Assembly: GCF_003011885.1 (NCBI RefSeq)
Contig: NZ_PXXO01000001.1
Span: forward strand, 298,494-362,493
Direction of reading: 5' to 3'
DNA length: 64,000 nucleotides
Source of the DNA: Cyanobium usitatum str. Tous
GTDB taxonomy: Bacteria; Cyanobacteriota; Cyanobacteriia; PCC-6307; Cyanobiaceae
Shown: positions 8,384 through 17,707 of the stretch, in pieces
Position numbering within the stretch: position 1 is the first letter of the stretch
Layout of the letters: every line of letters starts with the position of its first letter
Notes under the pieces: model-generated
What the model was told of the DNA's origin: nothing
What the model saw: the letters and a program-made list of their open reading frames with translations, nothing else
Database searches by the model: none
Program-made: the position numbers and the translations under genes

Positions 8384-9059
8384 GTGCCTCTGTGGCTTCC
8401 TGTTGCTGCCGTTCCCGTTTACGGCGTTCAGCAGCAACGGTTTCCGCCATTAGCTCAACGGCCTGGGCCATTTTCTCGAGGTTGGTGGCGTAGAGACTCA
8501 GGTCCTTGTCGAGTCGCTCGCGCAGCAAGCCCATGGCGCCGCCCAGCTCGTGGGCATAGCTGCGCAGGGCGGAGGCATCCAAGGCGTCTGCGCCCTGCGC
8601 CTGCTCCAACAAGCTCAGCAGGCCTACGGCCATCAACCGTGAATAGTGGAAATCGGGGCGGCGGATGTCAGCAAGAGCTGCCGCAAGGGGTTCGGGTGCG
8701 CCCGAACCCTCCTGTTCGATCCATTGCTTCACCTGCTCGACGCTGTGGCTGCCCATGGCTGCCATGGCGCTGTCACGCTGCTGGCGCAACTGGTTGGCAT
8801 CGAAACCGGAAGCGGAACAAAGGGCCTGGAGCAGGGGGAGGCGCTGGGCGTCAGGGCGATAGCCCCGGGCAAAACTGTCGAACACCTGAATCAGGCCGCA
8901 GGCAAACAGGGCATCACTGCGAAAGCCGGTTTGACGGCTGAGCAGGTGCAGCTCCACAAGCAGCTCATCCACCATGCGGCGATAGAGCGGCGCGATCACG
9001 TAAGGGAAGGCGCGATGAAACTCCCGCTTGCTGTCGGCAACGGTGAGGGCTGCACTCAC
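8343..9059 (-). CDS. thf1: Thylakoid formation protein Thf1/Psb29
   Basis: Thf1 (Psb29/Psp29) supports photosystem II biogenesis and stabilises FtsH protease complexes in cyanobacteria and chloroplasts. The 238-aa sequence begins TVADSKREFHRAFPYVI, then has YRRMVDELLVELHLLS, FDSFARGYRPDAQ and the DFHYSRLMAVGLLSLLE block, all family landmarks. The C-terminus is a charged coiled coil (about residues 180-225). It is divergent from clpP, and ftsH lies 2 kb away, matching its known functional partner. Its 3' end overlaps the convergent exported-protein gene by 41 bases. Confidence 0.93.
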   Translation of the reverse strand: MSAALTVADSKREFHRAFPYVIAPLYRRMVDELLVELHLLSRQTGFRSDALFACGLIQVFDSFARGYRPDAQRLPLLQALCSASGFDANQLRQQRDSAMAAMGSHSVEQVKQWIEQEGSGAPEPLAAALADIRRPDFHYSRLMAVGLLSLLEQAQGADALDASALRSYAHELGGAMGLLRERLDKDLSLYATNLEKMAQAVELMAETVAAERRKRERQQQEATEAPTEIAAEAAQSAG

Positions 9060-9135
9060 GCTGGATTAGGCCAAGGTTGGTCGACCCTAGCCGCCCGGGC
9101 TCAGTAGGATCGGGACCACTCGCAAATGCAGCTCC

Positions 9136-9726
9136 ATGATCCCGATCGTTATTGAAGAGTCGGGCCGGGGTGAGCGCGCATTTGACATCTATTCCCGGCT
9201 ACTGCGGGAGCGCATCATCTTCTTGGGTGAACCGGTCACTGCTGAGTCGGCCAACCGGGTTGTGGCCCAGTTGCTTTTCCTAGAGGCAGAAGATCCCGAG
9301 AAGGATATTTTCATGTACATCAATTCTCCGGGTGGATCGGTATACGACGGTCTGGGAATTTTTGACACCATGCAGCACATCAAGCCAGATGTGCAAACCG
9401 TCTGCGTGGGTCTGGCCGCTTCGATGGGTGCCTTTCTGCTTTGTGCTGGCACCAAGGGCAAGCGCAGCAGCCTCACCCACTCGCGGATCATGATCCACCA
9501 GCCCCTGGGCGGCGCCCGCGGCCAGGCCAGCGACATCCGCATTCAGGCAAACGAAATCCTCTACTTGAAGCAGAAGCTCAACCAGGAGCTCAGCGATCGC
9601 ACGGGCCAAGCCCTGCCCCGCATCGAGGAAGACACCGACCGCGACTTTTTCATGTCACCCGCGGAGGCTGTTGAGTACGGCTTAATTGACAAGGTGATCG
9701 AAAAGCGACCAGTGCGTCCCGTTTGA
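9136..9726 (+). CDS. clpP: ATP-dependent Clp protease proteolytic subunit ClpP
   Basis: Serine peptidase subunit of the Clp proteolytic chamber. The catalytic triad is intact: Ser96 in AASMGAF, His121 in MIHQPLGG and Asp170 in DTDRDFF. The [10 protein letters not shown] oxyanion segment is also present. At 196 aa it has normal length, so it is a catalytic ClpP rather than an inactive ClpR. ATG 9136 matches the family N-terminus IPIVIEES. It is divergent from thf1. Which of the several cyanobacterial ClpP paralogues this is cannot be settled by reading alone. Confidence 0.93.
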   Translation: MIPIVIEESGRGERAFDIYSRLLRERIIFLGEPVTAESANRVVAQLLFLEAEDPEKDIFMYINSPGGSVYDGLGIFDTMQHIKPDVQTVCVGLAASMGAFLLCAGTKGKRSSLTHSRIMIHQPLGGARGQASDIRIQANEILYLKQKLNQELSDRTGQALPRIEEDTDRDFFMSPAEAVEYGLIDKVIEKRPVRPV

Positions 9727-9749
9727 GGGACTAATTTACAAGGGCACGA

Positions 9750-9908
9750 TTAAAACGAGTAGCGCAAACTCAGCTGCACCCCATGGGCTTGCAGGTCCGC
9801 CTTGGTTCCTCCGATAGGGATTGTGGTGCCTTTGGCCAATCGCTGCCTGCCCCCAGCCGCACATAGGGGCCGGGAGCCAGCGCTGGGTTGGCGAGATTTA
9901 CGTCAATA
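9750..9908 (-). pseudogene. Remnant of an outer-membrane beta-barrel gene
   Basis: On the minus strand the sequence first reads LANPALAPGPYVRLGAGSDW, and then in another frame TIPIGGTKADLQAHGVQLSL followed by RYSF and a TAA stop at 9750-9752. Alternating polar/apolar residues and a terminal Phe are typical of the last strands of porin-like barrels. The two frames are separated by a shift near 9843, and the upstream part is missing, replaced by the phosphotransferase 3' end. I infer a decayed 3' fragment of a larger gene. The family is not identified. Confidence 0.5.
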
Positions 9909-10991
9909 TCAGGCATTCCAGGCACTCGGATCGGGCAGAGCTAGAGCTTGCCAGGCGTCAATTTCCAAGGCGTAGGCCGCATGACGCTGGATCGAGTCAT
10001 CCATGAACAGGGCTGCCCGGATCGGAATGTCTGGGCCCGTGAAGGAATGCATGGCTATGCCGGCAGTGATGGTCCGTAGAGCTGCTAATTGCAGGTCGTA
10101 CCTGGCCTCTTCAAGCGAGTAATCACAAACTCCAAGCTTGAGTAGTTCCTGGTGCCAAGCCAGTAGCAGGTCTTCATGACGTCCAAGCCGCTGAGCCTGG
10201 GGCGTGCTGCCGCCAATCAAAAAGGCGATATCAATAGCGGCTGAACTACGGCTGGCCCAGGACCAATCAATTATCACTGACTCTGGATCTTCTACAGTAT
10301 TGCCGAATAGCAGATTGTCGGCGCGCAGATCACCATGGACGAGGGTCCATGGCCTGTCATTGAGAGCCTGATCAATATCTGCACTTTGCTCGAGTACGGC
10401 TCGATATAACCTGCAAACATCCGTGCCGAAGCGCACGCCATAGGTGGCAAAGAAATCATCAACGATTTCGGCTTTGGGGTCTGCAAACCAGAAGCCATGG
10501 TTTGGCAACCAGCTGTGCTGGTTCAAGGAAGGATCTAGCCAGAATTCGGCGTGGATAGCGGCCATGCGTTGAATCGTGGCCAACGTTTCCTGGTAGCTCA
10601 GTCCGATTACTTGATCACCAGAACGTAGGTGGGTCAGATCCTCGATCAGCAACCAATAGGGCTCAGAGGAATTGGTTGCAAAGACTGAGGGTTTGTGATT
10701 TTCTAATCTTGGCGTGCAGTGAGTGTAAACACCCACCTCACGACCAAAGGCATTATTCAGCCGGCTGAACTCATTGAAGTCCTTATTGGAGGTTTCACTT
10801 TTGAGAATTACGCTTGCTGGCCCTTCTTCAGGTGGATCACAGCTCAGCTCCAGGCGCCAAGTGGTCGATTGAAACCCCCGGCCCTCCCCGAGCAGCTTCG
10901 CTTCCAGGCTTTTGACATTTGAGGAGTCGAATCGCGTGGCGGCGGGCTGGGTGGCTCGCTGGCTAGCGGAGCACCCACAGAGTGCACCCAC
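9909..10991 (-). CDS. Aminoglycoside/ecdysteroid-kinase-like phosphotransferase
   Basis: A 360-aa soluble kinase of the APH/EcKL (CHK-like) group. Landmarks are EGRGFQSTTWRLEL (nucleotide-binding strand), VILKSE (ATP-binding Lys), the catalytic loop LVHGDLRADNLLFG and the metal-binding VIIDWSWA. These proteins phosphorylate small hydroxyl-bearing molecules; the substrate is unknown. GTG 10991 is the only start in the 50 bases between the ftsH stop and this reading frame. By eye its G+C is near one half, visibly lower than its neighbours, and it lies between clpP and ftsH, suggesting acquisition by transfer. Confidence 0.75.
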   Translation of the reverse strand: MGALCGCSASQRATQPAATRFDSSNVKSLEAKLLGEGRGFQSTTWRLELSCDPPEEGPASVILKSETSNKDFNEFSRLNNAFGREVGVYTHCTPRLENHKPSVFATNSSEPYWLLIEDLTHLRSGDQVIGLSYQETLATIQRMAAIHAEFWLDPSLNQHSWLPNHGFWFADPKAEIVDDFFATYGVRFGTDVCRLYRAVLEQSADIDQALNDRPWTLVHGDLRADNLLFGNTVEDPESVIIDWSWASRSSAAIDIAFLIGGSTPQAQRLGRHEDLLLAWHQELLKLGVCDYSLEEARYDLQLAALRTITAGIAMHSFTGPDIPIRAALFMDDSIQRHAAYALEIDAWQALALPDPSAWNA

Positions 10992-11040
10992 GACGAGTCG
11001 CGTGGATGCCGGTCCTGTGATGGCTAGTGCTACTGCTTGA

Positions 11041-12957
11041 TCAGCCGGCCAGCAGGGGCGAGAAGCGCTCCTTCTCTGGAATTGCCGTGAATTCGGCCAC
11101 GATGGCGCGGAATTCTTCGCCATCGAGGCTTTCTTTCTCGATCAGTAGCTCCACTACCCGATCCATGCAGGCGCGGTGTTCTGCCACCAACTTGACCGTG
11201 TCTGCGTAGCAGCTGTGCACCATCTGGCGCACGGCATCATCGATCTTGCTGGCAAGGCGATCGGAGCCATCGCTGCGGGTCATTAGGTCGCGGCCCAGGA
11301 AAACCTCCTGGTTGCCTGCTTCAAAGGAGACCTGGCCAAGATCGCTCATGCCAAACCGGGTGACCATTTGGCGGGCAATCGAGGCGACCTGCTGGATGTC
11401 ACCACCTGCACCAGTTGTGACCTCTGCGTGGCCGAAGACCACATCCTCGGCAGCCCGGCCGCCGAGGGCACCCATGATGCGAGCTCGGAGCTGGGCCCGG
11501 CTCACCAACATCTGCTCCTCGTCGGGGGAGAACCAGGTAAGTCCCTGGGCCTGCCCCCGTGGGATCAGGGTGACCTTCTGAACGGGGTCATGGGCCTGCA
11601 CCAGGGTGCCCACCAGGGCATGGCCAACCTCGTGATATGCGATCAGGCGCTTGCTGCGCCCATCGGTGAGGGGCTTGCCCTCCATGCCGGCAATGATCCG
11701 ATCGACGGCATCATCAATTTCGGCAAGTGAAGTGGCCTCCTTGCGGCGCCGGGCCGTGAGGATTGCCGCTTCATTAAGCAGGTTGGCGAGATCGGCGCCG
11801 GAGAAGCCCGGGGTACGGCGAGCAATCACTTCGAGGCTCACATCGTCGGCCAGTTTCTTATCGCGGCTGTGCACCTTGAGCACAGACAGCCTTCCTTTGA
11901 TATCTGGCACATCAACTTGAACCTGGCGATCGAAACGACCTGGGCGCAGCAGGGCTGAATCGAGCACATCGGCTCGGTTTGTTGCGGCAATGATGATGAT
12001 ACCGCTATTGCCTTCAAAGCCGTCCATCTCGGTGAGCAGCTGGTTGAGGGTTTGCTCCCTCTCGTCGTTACCGCCGCCGACACCAGCACCACGCTGGCGT
12101 CCCACCGCATCGATTTCGTCGATAAAGATCAAACAAGGGCTATTTTCTTTAGCCCGCTTGAACAGGTCGCGCACCCGGCTGGCGCCCACGCCAACAAACA
12201 TTTCAACGAATTCAGATCCTGAAAGCGAAAAGAAGGGAACTCCGGCTTCGCCAGCAATTGCCTTGGCTAGCAGGGTTTTACCGGTACCTGGAGGTCCTAC
12301 CAGCAGCACACCCTTGGGGATCTTGGCGCCAACTGAAGTGAAGCGCTCGGGGGTTTTTAGGAAGGTGACAACCTCCTGGAGGTCCTGCTTGGCCTCTTCA
12401 ACACCAGCCACGTCGTCAAATTTGACGCCAGTTTCAGCCTCCATGGCGAAGCGGGCTTTGGTTTTGCCGAATTGCATCGCCTGACCGGGGCCCCCGGGCA
12501 TGCCGCTGCCGCGGCGTGAAAGGAAGATCAGCGAGCCGATCAGCAGCAATGGGAAGAGCAGATTGCCGAGCAATCCAAGAGCTGGTGGAGCGGTTTTGGG
12601 TGGATGGATATCGAAGCTGATGCCCTGCTCTTTGAGCTTGTTGACGAGCTCTGGAGCAACACCGGGCAGGTCTACGCGCAGACGCTGTACCCGATTGTCG
12701 AGGTCAGGATCCACAGCCTCGATAACTGCACTGCGACCGCCGTCGAAAATATCAACCGCCGTTACCCGGCCCGCATCGACGTAATCGAGGAAGCGGCCGT
12801 AGCTCATGCGGGCTACTGCCGCATTGCGCGGAGCAACCGTGGAGCCTTCAGGTTTGAAACGGGCCGTGCCGCCGTTACCAAGCAGCTGCCAGCCGAGGAA
12901 TGCGACCACTGCCAGGGGCAGCAGCCAGAGGGCAATCAGACGCCAGCGCTGGTTCAT
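11041..12957 (-). CDS. ftsH: ATP-dependent zinc metalloprotease FtsH
   Basis: A 638-aa membrane AAA+ protease, in cyanobacteria the thylakoid enzyme that removes damaged D1 and other membrane proteins. It has two transmembrane segments (about 7-27 and 125-146). Walker A GPPGTGKT is at 211-218, Walker [16 protein letters not shown] follows, and the second region of homology ([20 protein letters not shown]) is present. The zinc site HEVGH is near residue 435. The start ATG 12957 gives the expected N-terminal anchor. The phosphotransferase gene follows 49 bases downstream and may be co-transcribed. Confidence 0.96.
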   Translation of the reverse strand: MNQRWRLIALWLLPLAVVAFLGWQLLGNGGTARFKPEGSTVAPRNAAVARMSYGRFLDYVDAGRVTAVDIFDGGRSAVIEAVDPDLDNRVQRLRVDLPGVAPELVNKLKEQGISFDIHPPKTAPPALGLLGNLLFPLLLIGSLIFLSRRGSGMPGGPGQAMQFGKTKARFAMEAETGVKFDDVAGVEEAKQDLQEVVTFLKTPERFTSVGAKIPKGVLLVGPPGTGKTLLAKAIAGEAGVPFFSLSGSEFVEMFVGVGASRVRDLFKRAKENSPCLIFIDEIDAVGRQRGAGVGGGNDEREQTLNQLLTEMDGFEGNSGIIIIAATNRADVLDSALLRPGRFDRQVQVDVPDIKGRLSVLKVHSRDKKLADDVSLEVIARRTPGFSGADLANLLNEAAILTARRRKEATSLAEIDDAVDRIIAGMEGKPLTDGRSKRLIAYHEVGHALVGTLVQAHDPVQKVTLIPRGQAQGLTWFSPDEEQMLVSRAQLRARIMGALGGRAAEDVVFGHAEVTTGAGGDIQQVASIARQMVTRFGMSDLGQVSFEAGNQEVFLGRDLMTRSDGSDRLASKIDDAVRQMVHSCYADTVKLVAEHRACMDRVVELLIEKESLDGEEFRAIVAEFTAIPEKERFSPLLAG

Positions 12958-13015
12958 AGCTGAGACACTTTGTTGACAAGTGTAACGGCGCCAGGCCCCC
13001 TCCCCGAGCCCAGCT

Positions 13016-13330
13016 TCAGCTAGCCGTTGCCCAGGGCAGCTCGCCATCCAGCAGACCGGTGAGATAGCCGCGGGAACCGGGCAGCGCTTCGAATTGGGCC
13101 GCTTGAGCTGGTAGGGACGGTGGATCGTTGATCAGATCGCAGGAGTTAACGGTCTCCACCAATTCGGGCCCACCTAGGCCGTGGGTCCAGATCTTCACCA
13201 CGCTGCTTGGTGGGCACTGGAAGCTGAGCAGCTCGAAGGGAAACACCACTCGTTCGAGGAAGAACTGCTCGGGACCGATGCAGCGCAGTATCACCATCCG
13301 ATCGCTGGTATTGCGATAACTGCAAGCCAT
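13016..13330 (-). CDS. DUF1830 family protein
   Basis: A 104-aa protein with the DUF1830 pattern: a [17 protein letters not shown] opening, then [19 protein letters not shown]. The rest is a variable acidic tail. Members are cyanobacterial and uncharacterised. ATG 13330 is preferred; GTG 13339 is in frame upstream. It lies upstream of ftsH on the same strand with a 58-base gap. No membrane segment is visible. Confidence 0.72.
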   Translation of the reverse strand: MACSYRNTSDRMVILRCIGPEQFFLERVVFPFELLSFQCPPSSVVKIWTHGLGGPELVETVNSCDLINDPPSLPAQAAQFEALPGSRGYLTGLLDGELPWATAS

Positions 13331-13469
13331 TTGAGCCACGACTGAATCCCGATTTCTCCACCCATAAAGCCACTGGCTTGAGTGCGGGTTTAGTGACGGA
13401 CGCCACTGTTTTCGGTTTTTAATGGTTTTTTCTGGTTTCGCCCCACCGCTGCCGGCTGATCAGACCGGT

Positions 13470-14699
13470 TCAAAGGCTGCGCAAGGCAACGATTGGGTCG
13501 AGGCGCGCAGCCCGGCGGGCGGGCACTACGCCGAAGAAAAGGCCAATCGAACCGGATAGCCCCACCGTGACCAGCACCGTGGCCGCCCCAATCGATGCCG
13601 GTAGGGGTGTCAGAACGCCAACCACAGCCACCGTGCCAATGCCCACGGCGCTGCCGATCACGCCCCCCAGGCTGGCCAGCACCAGCGACTCCACCAGAAA
13701 CTGCAGCAGCACATCGCCGCTGCGGGCGCCGAGGGCTTTGCGCAGGCCGATCTCCTCGGTGCGCTCACTCACCGACACCAACATGATGTTCATGATGCCG
13801 ATGCCGCCCACCAGCAGCGACACGGCGCCGATGGCCGCCAGCATCAAGGTGAGGCCACCAGTGATCGTGCTCACGATCGTGAGGGCATCCTTCTGAGAAC
13901 GCACGGCAAAATCGTCTTCCCTCAGGATCCGGTGTCGCTGGCGCAGCAGGTTGGTGATCTGAAAGCTCGCGGCCCCCGTGCTCTGCTCGTCGCGGGCTTC
14001 GACGCTGATGAAATTTAGGCTGACCCCGTAGGTGGGGTCGCGTCCTGAAAGCTTGCTCACCATGGTGCTGAGGGGCACGTAGGCGTTCTCGTCTTGGTTT
14101 TGACCAAATACGGCTCCCTTGGGTTCAAGAACGCCGATCACTTCGAACAGCTGGTTGCGAATACGCAGCTGGCGCCCCACTGGCGCCTTGCCTGGGAACA
14201 TCTTTGTGCCCAAGTCGGGCCCCACCACGGTGACATTGCGAGCGCCGTTGAGATCGCTGGCGGTGAAGAAGCGCCCCTGGGCCATCTCAAATTGACGAAC
14301 CGGCAGAAACTCCGGTGTAACACCGAGAATTGACGTGCTACTGCTCAGTCCGCCCGCCTGAACCACCCCGCTCAAGGTGATCTGGGGGGCTACCCGCTTG
14401 ACGCTGGGTACCTGCTCGCCGATGGCGATCGCGTCTTCTAACACGAGGTTTTTTGGGAAGTCGATGCCCTGGCGCCGGGTGTCGTTGCTGCCAGGCACTA
14501 CAAAAAGCACGTTGGCGCCGAGATTGCTTAGCTGCCCTTCTGCCAGGTTCTGGGCGCCTCGCCCCACCCCCACCAAGGTGATTACGGAGGCATTGCCGAT
14601 GACGATGCCGAGCATGGTCAGCAAACTGCGCAGCCGATTGGCGCGCAGGGTGCTCAGGGCCATGCCGACGGTTTCCCGCATGGGGAGCTTGGTTGGCAT
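13470..14699 (-). CDS. MacB/FtsX-family ABC transporter permease
   Basis: A 409-aa permease with the four-helix MacB-type layout: an N-terminal segment (LRSLLTMLGIVIGNASVI), a large periplasmic domain (about 50-270), and three C-terminal helices including VSLLVGGIGIMNIMLVSV, followed by SERTEEIGLRKALGA. These proteins work mechanically with an ATPase in export or lipid/peptide handling. No ATPase or HlyD-like partner is adjacent, so the substrate is unknown. It starts 23 bases after the pyruvate kinase stop on the same strand and is probably co-transcribed with it. Confidence 0.87.
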   Translation of the reverse strand: MPTKLPMRETVGMALSTLRANRLRSLLTMLGIVIGNASVITLVGVGRGAQNLAEGQLSNLGANVLFVVPGSNDTRRQGIDFPKNLVLEDAIAIGEQVPSVKRVAPQITLSGVVQAGGLSSSTSILGVTPEFLPVRQFEMAQGRFFTASDLNGARNVTVVGPDLGTKMFPGKAPVGRQLRIRNQLFEVIGVLEPKGAVFGQNQDENAYVPLSTMVSKLSGRDPTYGVSLNFISVEARDEQSTGAASFQITNLLRQRHRILREDDFAVRSQKDALTIVSTITGGLTLMLAAIGAVSLLVGGIGIMNIMLVSVSERTEEIGLRKALGARSGDVLLQFLVESLVLASLGGVIGSAVGIGTVAVVGVLTPLPASIGAATVLVTVGLSGSIGLFFGVVPARRAARLDPIVALRSL

Positions 14700-14722
14700 G
14701 GCTGCGGTGGCGGCTGCTGGCC

Positions 14723-16507
14723 TTAAACGATGGCGGGTTTGTCGTCAGCGTCGTGGCTGCGGGCGCCCCGATGCACCTCGCCGCGCTGCAGATCCAGGGT
14801 CACGATTTCCCCCTGACGCAGGTTTGCGATCGCGTTACAGACACCCACAATCGTTGGTACGCCAGTGCGCTCGGCGATCAAGGCGGCATGGCTCTCGAGG
14901 CCACCGGCTTCCGTAACTACCCCTTTGGCTTTGCGAATCGCCTCGACGTAATCGGCGCAGGTTTCATGCACCACCAGGATTTCGCCAGATTGGATTGCCG
15001 CCGCTGCCTCTGGACTATCAACCAGGCGAACTCGACCGCTCACGGATCCAGTGCCGACGCCGGTTCCCTTAGAGAGCACCGCGGAGACGATGCCCACCTT
15101 GATGAAGTCGGTGGAGCCGCTGATACCCGAGAGGGTGCCGGCGGTTTGAACGACTAGGTCACCATCGCGAAGAAAGCCCAGCTCGCGTGCCATGCCCATG
15201 GCCAGGCTGAAGGTGCTGGTGGAGGAGCTCTGCTCCTCCACTACCAAGGGGTTGACGCCCCAGCAAAGCTGCAGCTGCCGGGCCACATTCACCTCGCTGG
15301 TGATCGCCAAAATTGGGGTGCTGGGGCGGAACTTGCTGACACTGCGAGCCGTAGAGCCCCCCTTGGTGAGCGGCAAAATTGCGGCCGCATTCAGCTGGCG
15401 AGCAATGCTGCTCACTGCCTGGCAGATGGCATTGGGGATGGTGGTTGCCATGTGGCTATCGAGCACCCGGCGGGGGTAATCCCGCTCGATGCGCCGGGCG
15501 ATTATGGCCATGGTGGCCACCGCTTCCACGGGGAAATCGCCCACAGCGCTCTCATTGGAGAGCATCACGGCATCGGTGCCATCAAGAATGGCGTTGGCTA
15601 CGTCGCTCACCTCGGCCCGGGTGGGCCTGGGGCAGCTCACCATTGAATCGAGCATCTGGGTGGCAGTGATCACCGGGATGCCAAGACTGTTGGCCTTGCG
15701 AATCAGCTCCTTCTGCAACAGGGGAACTTCTTCGGCGGGCATCTCAACGCCAAGGTCGCCCCGAGCAACCATCACCCCGTCGCAGAGGGGCAGGATGTCG
15801 TCGATCTGATCGATGGCCTCAAACTTTTCGATCTTGGCCACCACGGGGGTGTCGTGGCCATGGCTGCGGATCAGTTCGCGGATCTCGCGCATGTCCGAGG
15901 GGTTGCGCACAAAGCTGAGGGCCACCCAATCAACCCCCTGCTTCAGACCAAATGCCAGATCAACGCGGTCTTTCTCGGTGAGGGCACGGATAGAGAGCTG
16001 CACATCGGGGAAATTCACTCCCTTGTTGTTCGAGAGCACTCCACCAACGGTGACGCTGCAGAACAGGGTCTGCTCTGGCTTGTCGACGCTCTCGACCACC
16101 ATCTCCACCCGACCGTCATCCAGCAGGATGCGACTGCCTGGCACCACCTCATCTGCCAGGGATGCGTAGGTGACGGTGGCAATCTTCTGATTGCAGGGCA
16201 CGTCCCTAGATGTGAGGGTGAACTGATCACCCTTGGCCAGGGTGATCGGCCCATCGGCAAAGCGGCCCAAACGAATTTTGGGACCCTGCAGGTCCTGAAG
16301 GATGCCGAGCTCAATGCCCAGCTCCGTTGACACCTGGCGAATCGTGGCGATGCGAGCCGCATGCTCGCTGTGGTCGCCGTGAGAAAAATTGAGCCGGAAA
16401 GTAGTGGCGCCGGCGGCCACCAACTCGCGCAGACGTTCGGCGGATTCCGTGGCAGGCCCGATCGTGGCCACGATCTTGGTGCGACGCATGAGATCGGGCT
16501 GGGGCAT
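14723..16507 (-). CDS. pyk: Pyruvate kinase with C-terminal PEP-utiliser-like domain
   Basis: Converts phosphoenolpyruvate and ADP to pyruvate and ATP. Landmarks are RRTKIVATIGPA at the N-terminus, the substrate and metal sites in MVARGDLGVEMPAEEVP, and TQMLDSMVSCPRPTRAEVSD. After the usual allosteric C-domain (to about residue 475) an extra domain of about 100 residues contains GGLESHAALIAERTGVPTI, a PEP-utiliser mobile-domain motif also found in Bacillus-type and cyanobacterial PykF/PykA. ATG 16507 gives 594 aa; ATG 16489 is an alternative. It is divergent from mazG. Confidence 0.95.
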   Translation of the reverse strand: MPQPDLMRRTKIVATIGPATESAERLRELVAAGATTFRLNFSHGDHSEHAARIATIRQVSTELGIELGILQDLQGPKIRLGRFADGPITLAKGDQFTLTSRDVPCNQKIATVTYASLADEVVPGSRILLDDGRVEMVVESVDKPEQTLFCSVTVGGVLSNNKGVNFPDVQLSIRALTEKDRVDLAFGLKQGVDWVALSFVRNPSDMREIRELIRSHGHDTPVVAKIEKFEAIDQIDDILPLCDGVMVARGDLGVEMPAEEVPLLQKELIRKANSLGIPVITATQMLDSMVSCPRPTRAEVSDVANAILDGTDAVMLSNESAVGDFPVEAVATMAIIARRIERDYPRRVLDSHMATTIPNAICQAVSSIARQLNAAAILPLTKGGSTARSVSKFRPSTPILAITSEVNVARQLQLCWGVNPLVVEEQSSSTSTFSLAMGMARELGFLRDGDLVVQTAGTLSGISGSTDFIKVGIVSAVLSKGTGVGTGSVSGRVRLVDSPEAAAAIQSGEILVVHETCADYVEAIRKAKGVVTEAGGLESHAALIAERTGVPTIVGVCNAIANLRQGEIVTLDLQRGEVHRGARSHDADDKPAIV

Positions 16508-16564
16508 GTAAACGCCAACAGACGACTGGAAACTACCATCCAGGCCTGCAATGGGCTGTAGCAG

Positions 16565-16894
16565 GTGGATTTTCAGCATTACCAAGAGGGTTGCCGCGCC
16601 ACGGCCCGCTACCCAGATGCCGGCGCCAACCCCATCTATCCCACCCTGGGGCTGTGCGGTGAGGCTGGCGAGGTGGCCGACAAGGTCAAAAAAGTGCTGC
16701 GCGACCGTCAGGGCAGCTTTTCGCCTGAGGTGATTGCAGACCTGCAGCTCGAGCTTGGTGATGTGCTCTGGTACGTGGCCCAGCTCGCTACCGAACTTGG
16801 TCTGGAGCTAGAGCAAATTGCCCAGGCCAACCTCGACAAACTGGCCAGCCGCGCCGCCCGTAACGTAATCGGAGGCAGTGGTGACAGGCGGTGA
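16565..16894 (+). CDS. MazG-like nucleotide pyrophosphohydrolase
   Basis: A 109-aa single-domain MazG-like protein. It has the YPTLGLCGEAGEVADKVKK block containing the EExxE-like metal-binding pattern, followed by LQLELGDVLWYVAQLA with the second ExxD pair. Such enzymes hydrolyse non-canonical NTPs or dNTPs to monophosphates. GTG 16565 matches the family N-terminus (MDFQHYQ). It is divergent from pyk with 57 bases between starts and overlaps the next gene start by 4 bases. Confidence 0.85.
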   Translation: MDFQHYQEGCRATARYPDAGANPIYPTLGLCGEAGEVADKVKKVLRDRQGSFSPEVIADLQLELGDVLWYVAQLATELGLELEQIAQANLDKLASRAARNVIGGSGDRR

Positions 16895-17403
16895 GCAAGC
16901 AAGGTATGGAGCTTGGGCCACGGCATGAGCTCGCAAAGTGGCTGGCGCGGTTGCTCGCTCTCATAGTTATTGGTGCTCTGGTGCTGCCAGCTCCTGCCTG
17001 GGCAGCAGATCTCCAGGTATCTGAGCTGAGCATCGAACCCTGCCCCGCCGAGGACATCGGGGCCCAGCCAGAGTTGCGGCGCCCGGCTGGTGCCAGCTGC
17101 TACGCCCTGCGCGGCAGCGTGGTGAATCCCACCCGCAAGACCGTTGTTGATACCGACGTATTTGCCCTGATCGTTGATTCAAGTGGCGAGCCGGTGCTGC
17201 AAAACCGCACCCGGGTGGGTTCGATCGGTGATGTGCCGCCTGGCACCTCTGCCTTTGCCCTGCGCCTATCGGTGCCGGCTGGCACCCCTGGACCGCTCAG
17301 CTTCCGCAATGTCAAGGCAAGGGGTTTCAGTGCCCCGGTGCGCACCCGCGCTGGTGTGGATGACGAGCTGCTGCCCCTTGAACAGGCCTTAGCTGATCAG
17401 TAA
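16891..17403 (+). CDS. Exported hypothetical protein with a signal peptide
   Basis: A 170-aa protein. Residues about 15-38 form a signal peptide (LARLLALIVIGALVLPAPAWA, then AADLQ), predicting cleavage at AWA|AD and a periplasmic or lumenal location. Mature residues include two Cys (EPCPAE and ASCYALRG) that could form a disulfide. The rest resembles a beta-sandwich with VVNPTRKTVVDTDVFALIVD and PPGTSAFALRLSVPAG. GTG 16891 overlaps the mazG stop. ATG 16906 is an alternative. No family is recognised. Confidence 0.65.
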   Translation: MSKQGMELGPRHELAKWLARLLALIVIGALVLPAPAWAADLQVSELSIEPCPAEDIGAQPELRRPAGASCYALRGSVVNPTRKTVVDTDVFALIVDSSGEPVLQNRTRVGSIGDVPPGTSAFALRLSVPAGTPGPLSFRNVKARGFSAPVRTRAGVDDELLPLEQALADQ

Positions 17404-17684
17404 CCAGCTCCCAGCACCGAAACGCTGGCGCCTTCGAGCAGGCTCTGCACCAGTTGCAGGGCAATAAAAGCCACGATCGCCGAAAGGTCTAGGCCGCCTA
17501 GGGGCGGAATCAGGCCGCGGAAGGCATTCAGGTAGGGATCGGTGATCGAGCTCACCGTCGAAAGCACGGGGTTGCTCCAGTCGAGATTGGGAAACCAGCT
17601 CAGCAACACCCGCACCAGCAACACCAGGGTGTAGATGCTGAGGGTCTGGGCCAGAACCTGCAGCAGGAAACTCAGGGCGTCCAT
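17397..17684 (-). CDS. YggT (Ycf19-like) family membrane protein
   Basis: A 95-aa membrane protein with two hydrophobic segments. The segment VRVLLSWFPNLDWSNPVLS followed by DPYLNAFRGLIPPLGGLDLS is the classic YggT/Ycf19 loop. In cyanobacteria and plastids members affect nucleoid or thylakoid organisation, and in other bacteria cell-envelope division. The gene converges on the exported-protein gene with a 7-base overlap and lies just downstream of scpB on the same strand. Confidence 0.9.
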   Translation of the reverse strand: MDALSFLLQVLAQTLSIYTLVLLVRVLLSWFPNLDWSNPVLSTVSSITDPYLNAFRGLIPPLGGLDLSAIVAFIALQLVQSLLEGASVSVLGAGY

Positions 17685-17707
17685 GGAATTTTGTTAGTGG
17701 ACCAACT

